The notes beneath the pieces are model-generated. The model saw nothing but the letters and a program-made list of their open reading frames with translations. It did not search any database and was not told where the DNA came from. Made by a program: the position numbers and the translations under genes. From NCBI GenBank assembly GCA_027186245.1, contig CP114482.1, positions 30,833,209-30,897,208 of the forward strand: DNA of 64,000 bases, read 5' to 3'. Below, in pieces: positions 57,583-64,000 of this stretch (within the stretch, counting starts at the first letter, position 1; each line of letters opens with the position of its first letter). This DNA comes from Coriaria nepalensis (taxonomy: Eukaryota; Streptophyta; Magnoliopsida; Cucurbitales; Coriariaceae).

Positions 57583-57594
57583 TGGTATTAGAGC
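57583..57594 (+). other. gypsy 3 primer-binding site
   Basis: TGGTATTAGAGC, one mismatch to the initiator tRNA-Met complement, 2 nt after the LTR end. Confidence 0.88.
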
Positions 57595-57749
57595 CATGTT
57601 TTGATGGTTCTGTAAACAAAAGCCATATGTACATGACACGCAAGTGACAGCTTCATTCACCGTAAGTATAATAGTTTTAGAGTAATGATTCAATTTGATT
57701 TTGAATCTAATGACTATCTGAAAATCTTATGGATCTAGGATAGCTACAG

Positions 57750-58406
57750 TTGACAATGGTGGGGAATAGTGGACCATTGGCATTAAGGGAGCCTCCACCA
57801 GTAGATATTCATATGGATAGGATATCTAGTAGTGCCAAGAATGCACATAGGGTAAGAAATTGTAGTAAGACGAACCCACCCGTGTACGATGGATTGGGAG
57901 ATTATCATAAACTCGACTGGTGGCTTTTTGAGGTCGAAATGATATTAATAGCATTGGGAACTAGGATAAGTATGTGGATGATACTAGCACATAGACAGTT
58001 GCAACATGACGCTAGGAGATGGTGGTATAGTATGCAACGAGACCCAATCCAATACACTTGAGATACCTTTTGTGAGGACATCAAGCGTAGGTTCGGTCTC
58101 ATAGAAGTATCATCTTCAGAAGAGGATCCGGAGGAGGATCTGGAAGAGGATCCGGAGGAGGATCTGGATGAGGATCCGGTGAAGGATCTAGAAGAGGATC
58201 CAAAAGTAGCTCCGTTTGAGCAATATACCACCTTGGTTAGGGCATGGGGAGTTTTGGGAAGGGAGTCCATGACTGACTATGTTAAAAGGTTCGAAACGAG
58301 CCTACTCCCGGTGATACCAGTTCATCTCTCCGAGGGAGAGAAATATCGCATATTTTGGAGTGGAGTCCCTATCAGGATTAGAGCTTGGGCGTATTACCAA
58401 CCCTAG
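57750..58406 (+). pseudogene. extra gag-like ORF upstream of gag
   Basis: One frame of about 218 codons, broken only by a TGA at 58059 where the family has Trp. Residues about 40-120 read NPPVYDGLGDYHKLDWWLFE, LQHDARRWWYSMQRDP, DTFCEDIKRRFG: a retrotransposon gag core (PPxFDG...W...A..WW....TWxxFxxxFxxxF). A seven-unit acidic repeat follows, then FEQYTTLVRAWGVLG, ESMTDYVKRFETSLLPVIPV, LSEGEKYRIFWSGVPIRIR, matching the second half of the gag domain (MSxxEYxxKFEELxxxxP...RxxxFxxGLxxxIR). No zinc knuckle is seen. After the TAG at 58404 the frame reads DYYRLRSEVVYVERYGGE and stops again. It is better preserved than the gag-pol downstream. Whether it is a duplicated gag or a remnant of another element is undecided. 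Confidence 0.72.
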
Positions 58407-58672
58407 GACTACTATCGCCTCAGATCCGAAGTGGTATACGTAGAGAGATACGGGGGAGAATAGCTAAAGATGAGCATAGTTTCTTAGACCATGTTGTTGT
58501 TCTTTTTGTAATGAACAAAGGAGTGTAACTCCTAATATGTATAATATGATGTAAAGGTTGCTCATCTAATGTATATATAGTCCAAGCAAAAATACTTTTA
58601 TTTCAGGAACTAATGCATGGCATATATGTGGTTATAGGAATTAAAGTACACTTCATAAAATCCCGATAGAGA
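58407..58672 (+). other. spacer between the two gag-like frames
   Basis: AT-rich, without coding. It ends in TTTTATTTCAG|G at about 58604, which looks like a plant splice acceptor 65-70 bp before the gag ATG, but no partner donor is established. Confidence 0.45.
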
Positions 58673-59800
58673 AATGTCGAGAAGAGGCACTGCTAGGGAG
58701 TCCTCCAATAGACGGGTGGACAATTCAGCTAATGATCCTGACCAATAAGAGTTAAGTGAGTTAAGAAGCTTGACTCAAAGATAGGGAGTGATGTTGGAGG
58801 CCTTACTTCAACAAAAACAGCAATGGCAAGAGATGTTGTCGGAACAGTAGCAACGAGCTGTACCTCCTCACTACGGGGAAGTTCCAAACAATACAGCTAA
58901 GAAGTTTATGAAATACAAGACTCCCGAATTCTTTAGTAGTCACAACCCAAAGATAACGGAGGACTGAATTACAACAATCGAAAGAATGTTCGACTGCGGG
59001 AAGGTTCCCGAAAATGAAAAAGTATATTGCGTAGTATGCTTGCTGAGGAATGATGCAAGCTATTGGTGGGATACAATGACCAGCATCCATGAGGTTGGAA
59101 CCATGACATGGCCAGAATTTAGAAAACTGCTAGAAGGGAAGTACATAACTATGGCCTTGTGAGAAGAAAAGGAAAGAGAGTTCTCGAACTTGTAGAGGGG
59201 AAACATGTCAATGGAGGAACTATTATGAAAGTTAATGAATTGAGTAGGTATGCACCACATCTAGTGGCTACAAATACTCTTAAAGTGAAGCATTTCAAAA
59301 GAGTCCTTGATCCTAACACTCGGAAGCACTTAGAGGTGGCAGACCTCGACGATTCACCTTTTTGGAAGGTGGCGGATAAGGCCATGAGGATCGATAATGC
59401 ACGAAAGGTCCTATAAAAGGAAAGGAAGGAAGCTACTGAGAAGGAAAATAAAGGTAGAATAACTTTAAGGGTATAGAACTCAACCCAATCCTGAGCTTCA
59501 TCCGATGGAAGGAATCAATGGAGCTTCAATTCGAGATGGAATAACCGTAAAAAGTCGAGATATATGAGTTTCAAGGGCTTTAGAAATCAGAATCAGATTG
59601 AAAAGGAAGGGCATAATGAGAAAAGAAAAAGCCAAGGCTTGGAGTCGTGAGGAAGACAATTCGTCCAGTGTAGTAAATGTGGTCGAAACCATGGGGGTGA
59701 ATGTAAGGCGGGCATAGGAGAATGCTACAATTGTGGACAACTAGGGCACTTTGCTATAGAATGCAACAAGTGAAAGAAAAGTGAAGGCCAACCAACAAAA
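58673..59800 (+). pseudogene. gypsy 3 canonical gag
   Basis: MSRRGTARESSNRRVDNSAN opens the frame. The capsid core reads KYKTPEFFSSHNPKITED, ENEKVYCVVCLLRNDASYWW, TMTWPEFRKLLEGKYITMAL; after a frame change, NELSRYAPHLVATNTLKVKH, FKRVLDPNTRKHLEVADL. Zinc knuckles at about 59669-59766 read CSKCGRNHGGECKAG and CYNCGQLGHFAIEC, the second complete. Stops near 58748, 58848, 58966 and 59160 and frame changes at 59160-59230 and 59650 inactivate it. Confidence 0.88.
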
Positions 59801-61320
59801 CCGAATGCAAGGGTGTATACCTTCACCCGAGATGAAGCTGAGGTAAGTCCCTCTGCCGTAATATCAGGTTAGATTTTATTTTCCAATAATCATGCATTAG
59901 TTCTGATAGATTTTGGTGCAACACATTCTTTTATTGCTTTGAGGATTGTGAGCAAGATTAGTTAACCCCCGAAATAATTAGTAGAAGTATTTAGCATAGC
60001 ACTACCCACGGGAGATGTATTTACATCATCTCACTGATTGCGAGCTATACCCATGAAATTTGGGAATATTTAATTTTTTGCTAATCTTATATTGTTAGAT
60101 ATGCAATAGTTTGACGTCATACTAGGCATGGATTGGCTTTCCAAGTATAATGCCACAATAGATTGTCGAAGAAACTGAGTGATGTTCGAACTACCAAGGG
60201 AAGAAAAGTTCAAATTTGTGGGCTATATGAGGAGGAGACAGATTCCATTAGTGTCAGTGGTAAAAGCGACTAAGTTATTAAAGGGTGGTTGTGTTGGATA
60301 TCTGGCTAGGATAGTGGATTCTAACAAGGAGCAACATCTAACACCTCAAGATGTTTCGGTAATTCATGAATTCCTTGAAATATTTCCAGAAGATTTACTA
60401 GGACTTCCCCCAGACTGAGAGATTGAATTCGAAATAGACTTGGCACCAAGGTCTGCACCAATCTCAAAAGCTGTATATCATATGGCGCCAGTAGAATTGA
60501 AGTAGCTTAAGAAATAGTTGGAAGAACTATTGGATAAAGGCCAAATCCGTCCCAGCTTTTCACTGTGGGGAGCATTAGTGTTATTTGTGAAGAAGAAAGA
60601 TGGGTCGATGAGAATGTGCATCGACTATAGGGAGATTACATAAAGAAAAAATATCCTCTGCTAAGGATAGACGATTTGTTCGATCAACTCCAAGGGGCTT
60701 CAGTATTCTCAAAGATTGATTTGAGATCAAGATACCATCAAGTGAAGATCCGAGAATCAGACATCTCAAAAACGGCGTTCTAGACACGTTATGGGCATTA
60801 GGAATTTCTGGTAATGCCCTTCGGACTGATGAATGCCTAGCTGCCTATGTGGATTTGATGAATAGAGTGTTTAAAGTGTATCTGGATAAGTTCATCATTG
60901 TCTTCATTGACGATATTGTTGTTTATTAGAAGTCTAAAGAGGAGCATGGGGAACACTTGGAAATGGTGTTACAAACACTGATAGATCATTAAGTATATGC
61001 TAAGTTTAAGAAGTGTGAATTCTAGCTTAATCCGGTCGCATTTCTTGGACACATGGTTTCAAAGGAGGGGATTTCAGTAGATCCATCCAAGATAGAAGTG
61101 GTAAGCAATTGGTGTAGACCAAAGAACACCATGGAGGTGCGAAGCTTCCTAGGATTGGCAGGTTACTACAAAAGATTTGTAGAAGGATTTTCCAAAATTG
61201 CTATCCAACTCACTAAGCTCACTCGAAAAAGTCAAAAACTCGAGTGGTCGGAAGCTTGCGAAGGAAGCTTTTAGGAATTAAAATAAAAGCTAACCAGTTC
61301 GCCAGTTCTTATGATCCCAT
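59801..61320 (+). pseudogene. gypsy 3 protease and reverse transcriptase
   Basis: The protease reads ALVLIDFGATHSFIALRIVS (Asp kept, Ser of DSG changed to Phe) and FDVILGMDWLSKYNATIDCR. The linker is LLKGGCVGYLARIVDSN, IHEFLEIFPEDLLGLPPD, stop, EIEFEIDLAPRSAPISKAVY. The RT has [40 protein letters not shown] and an intact FIDDIVVY box (about 60905). The connection reads [20 protein letters not shown] and [20 protein letters not shown]. Stops at 60418, 60502, 60515, 60988 and others. Confidence 0.9.
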
Positions 61321-62872
61321 AACGTGAAGGTGGTTAAAGATGGTGAAGGATTATGATTGTGAAATCAAGTATCATCCGGGTAAGGCGAATAAAGTCGCGG
61401 ATGCTTTAAGCTGAAAATCCTCGACTGACCTTACTACATTATGTGCATTACCATAACCGCTACAAAAGGAAGTACATGAAGCAAGAATAGAGTTGTTGAC
61501 ATGACAATTATCATTTTTGAATCTTCAACTAGAAGGCGCAAGAGATAGATGCGAGGATGGAACAAATAAACCAATAAATAATGGAAGGGAAAGGGTCCGA
61601 CTTTGAAATTTCTAAGGATGGAGTTCTTAGTTTCAAGGGGAGGTTGTGTATACCCAATAGTGAAGAAATAAAGAACCTGATTCTAACCGAAGGCCACAAT
61701 ACAACATATTCCATTCACCCAGGAGCCACAAAGATTTATAGAGATTTAAAGGAAAGTTTTTGGTGGCCAGGGATGAAAAGAGAGGTGGATGGATTTGTAA
61801 ACAAATCTCTCACCTATTAAAGAATCAAGGCGGAGCATCAGTGGCTTGTAGGGGAGATGTAGCCAATCAAAATTGTAGAATAGAAATGGGAACAAATAGC
61901 CATGGACTTTGTATTCGGACTACCAAGAACTACGAAAGGGCATGATTCGATTTGGGTAGTGATCGATCGATTTACAAAATCAGCCCACTTCTTACCTGTG
62001 AAGGTGACGTATTCCTTAGAACAACTAGCTGAACTATACATCTAAGATATAGTTAGATTGCATGGAGTGCCGCTCTCTATCATTTCAGATAGAGACTCAA
62101 GATTTACCTCGACATTCTGGAAGAATTTATAGAGAGTAATGGGGACAAAGTTTAAGTTTTCGATAGCCTTTCATCCTTAAACTAATGGTCAGATAGAAAG
62201 AACCATCCAAACATTGGAGGACATGTTACGTGCCTGTGTGATAGACTTTCACGGCTCATAAAGTAAATTCTTACTATTAGTAGAACTCTCCTATAACCCT
62301 ATAGAAAGCTCTCTATGGAAGAAAGTGCAAATCTCCACTTCACTAGCATAAAGCTAGCAAGACGAGGCTATTGGGTCCCAACGTAATTGCTGCCACCATC
62401 GAAGTGATTGAAAAGATTCATCAAAGAATGAAAACAGTGCAAATCTATAAGCAAAGTTATGCAAATCCAGGAAGGCGACCACTTGAGTTATAAGTTGGTG
62501 AACTAGTCTTTGTAAAAGTGAGCCCAATGAAAGGGGTAATGCATTTTGGGAAGAAGGGAAAGTTAAGCCCTTACTATATTGGACCTTTTGAGATCCTAGA
62601 AAGGATGGGCAAGTGCATGACGTATTTTATGTTTCAAAGCTGAGAAAATATGTTTCAGATCCTTTCCACATACTGCAGTCTGAATCAGTAGAATTAAGAA
62701 ATGAACTATCATATGAAGAAAAATCAATACAGGTACAAGACAGGAGAAAAAAGGTGTTGAGAAATAAGACCATTCCCTTAATTAAAGTATTGTGGCAAAG
62801 TTAGAGAACAGAGAAAGCAACGTGGGAAAAATATAAAGACATGAGACTCAAATTCCCAGAGTTATTTTAGTT
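61321..62872 (+). pseudogene. gypsy 3 RNase H remnant and integrase
   Basis: The sequence passes from LTSSPVLMIP (end of the connection) straight to RWLKMVKDYDCEIKYHPGKA, so the whole RNase H core (SDAS..., about 100 residues) is deleted near 61320. Integrase: zinc-binding CIPNSEEIKNLILTEGHNTT, IHPGATKIYRDLKESFWWPG; core [36 protein letters not shown] with its Asp residues kept, then IERTIQTLEDMLRACVIDF; tail GPFEILERMGK, VFYVSKLRKYVSDPFHILQS, EKSIQVQDRRKKVLRNKTIP. It stops at about 62803 before a decayed ATWEKYKDMRLKFPELF. Confidence 0.9.
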
Positions 62873-62900
62873 TTGAGAATGAAACTTTTGTAAGTTAGAG

Positions 62901-64000
62901 TGATTATAACATCCCGTTTAAAATGCTTCCTAGATTAGACATAGTTTGCAGCCACAAAGATGGAAAATAAGAATATCTTCTATTTAGCACAAATTTTCTG
63001 AGTAAATGGTGAAAAATAAGAAATTAACCATTAAATGCTTAAACCAAGAAAATTATAATATAATAACTTTAGTATTTTATAAGAAAGAAAAAGGGTGGGA
63101 GCTGCAGAGAAGGGATTCACGCTAGCTCACCCCTCACCTTCTCTCTACATTTAGATAACTATTGCATTAAATGCATAGCTACAGTAATGAAGTCAGAAAA
63201 AAAAAATGTCCCAACTGCTTCTTCGTACAAAGCTTACGCAGATCTGCAGCAAGCTAGGATATCAGAAAGAAAATTCTCACCCTTTTCATACCGTGCGAAA
63301 ACTCAAGAAAAATCCAAAGACTTCCCTTAAATCCGCCATAACTAAGAAGCAAGGGAGGCAAAAGGATGGACACGATTCCAACCTGTTCAAACCGGAGTAG
63401 AACAGACGAAGAACAAATTTCTTGTAAGGACTGTCAGTACCCTTTTGTTCAAGAGCTTTAATTCAGCGATGATGGATGAAATTGTGAATAGAAAGTTAGA
63501 AAGTATAAAGAGTCAAGGTAGGAAAGGTCGTCAAGTAAAACCTCCGGAAAATTTGAGCCCATTGAGTAAGGCCATCGAGTAAGGCTGTAGAGTGAACCCA
63601 TCGAGAAAAACATCAAAAAATACAAAGGAAACACTCGACAGCTTGATGACCCCATCGAGTAAAACGTTTTTTGACGACTTGAGGTCCCTAGAGAGAAACA
63701 TTTACTCTGCGGGTCTATGACCATTGAATGTAAATTACTCTACGGGGCCGTAGACCCATACAGTACCGAACACTTAAAGAAAACAAAGGATCCATGATTA
63801 CTCTAGGGGGCTGTAGACTCCGAGAGTACATACTAAGTAAAAGATGTGAAAAATAAATGGTACTTTACGGGGCCATAGCCCCATAGACATAATATTCAAA
63901 AAATGAAAAAAGGGTCATTGTACGTAATATTTAAATGGAATTTAGATTCAACTGGTACTCAGGAAAACCTATGTTTTGGATATGTAACTGATTGCCCCAA
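62901..64000 (+). repeat. gypsy 3 3' LTR (cut by window end)
   Basis: TGATTATAACATCCCGTTTA follows a decayed polypurine tract (TAAGTTAGAG). It matches 55331 onward, with about 60 extra bases at 63020-63085. The hairpin array at about 63700-63890 has fewer and more decayed units than in the 5' LTR. It runs to the window end at a point equal to about 56470 of the 5' LTR. Confidence 0.88.

Larger units (their letters stand above)
55331..64000 (+). mobile_element. gypsy 3, Ty3/gypsy element with an extra gag-like frame
   Basis: 5' LTR (55331-57580), PBS, gag-like ORF (57750-58406), canonical gag, protease, RT, integrase, polypurine-like end and 3' LTR (62901 to the window end). Motif wording (LLGLPPDxEIEFEIDLAP, YHPGKANKVADALS) is that of Tekay/Del chromoviruses. 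Stops and one RNase H deletion make it non-functional. The two LTRs match from TATAACATCCC onward. Confidence 0.88.

Noticed and set aside
57905..58270. Minus-strand open frame with Gly-Ser-Ser repeats
   Set aside because: Antisense shadow of the acidic 12-bp repeat in the gag-like ORF.
58590..58610. Splice acceptor TTTATTTCAG before gypsy 3 gag, implying a spliced ORF1-gag message
   Set aside because: Attractive, but no donor in ORF1 could be supported by eye; kept only as a remark.
60581..60787. Minus-strand frame opposite gypsy 3 RT
   Set aside because: Antisense shadow of RT coding sequence.
61838..62041. Minus-strand frame opposite integrase
   Set aside because: Antisense shadow of the gypsy 3 integrase core.

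Overview
This looks like AT-rich nuclear DNA of a flowering plant, probably a eudicot. It is a graveyard of nested retrotransposons. Nothing is bacterial in layout: no operons, no dense genes, no tRNA or rRNA gene that I can see. The only candidate for a host gene is one short exon at about 1992-2162 (minus strand), with a clean splice donor and a resemblance, from memory, to a small chloroplast protein family (UPF0426, At1g28150-like).

Layout. 1-5.9 kb: minisatellite, candidate exon, a hAT-type MITE (2982-3697), a Ty3 integrase-tail scrap and a Ty1/copia LTR scrap. 5.9-14.2 kb: a decayed Ty3/gypsy element on the minus strand ('gypsy 1') with gag, protease, reverse transcriptase (RT), RNase H and integrase (IN). 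14.2-21.9 kb: an inverted copia LTR head, a copia gag-pol on the plus strand ('copia 1') with its 3' LTR and a second partial LTR, then an unrelated minus-strand copia scrap. 22.5-28.4 kb: a gypsy LTR scrap, then 'copia B' (minus; gag, leader, primer-binding site (PBS), 2.1 kb 5' LTR), whose leader contains an opposite-strand LTR fragment of its own family.

28.4-55.3 kb: best read as one plus-strand copia ('copia C') swollen to about 26.9 kb. Its 5' LTR (28446-28758, internally deleted) and 3' LTR (53244-55300) are flanked by near-matching 5-bp sequences (TGTAT, TCTAT). Inside it lie a 5'-truncated gypsy ('gypsy 2', 30.8-34.2 kb plus LTR), a 5'-truncated LINE (38.27-50.09 kb) itself split by a minus-strand copia of the same family ('copia E', 38.7-48.9 kb), an 860-bp MULE-like insertion (50783-51642) with a perfect 10-bp target duplication, and a second hAT-MITE scrap. 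55.3-64.0 kb: a plus-strand gypsy ('gypsy 3') with 2.25 kb LTRs, cut off by the window end.

All pol genes carry stops, frameshifts or loss of key residues, so every element here is dead as an autonomous unit. The copia B/C/E family and the gypsy LTRs are rich in internal tandem duplications. The most unusual item is gypsy 3: between its PBS and its normal gag lies a separate, better preserved gag-like reading frame with an acidic 12-bp repeat. Its LTRs carry an array of nested hairpins. Identifications come from reading motifs by eye; no search was run.
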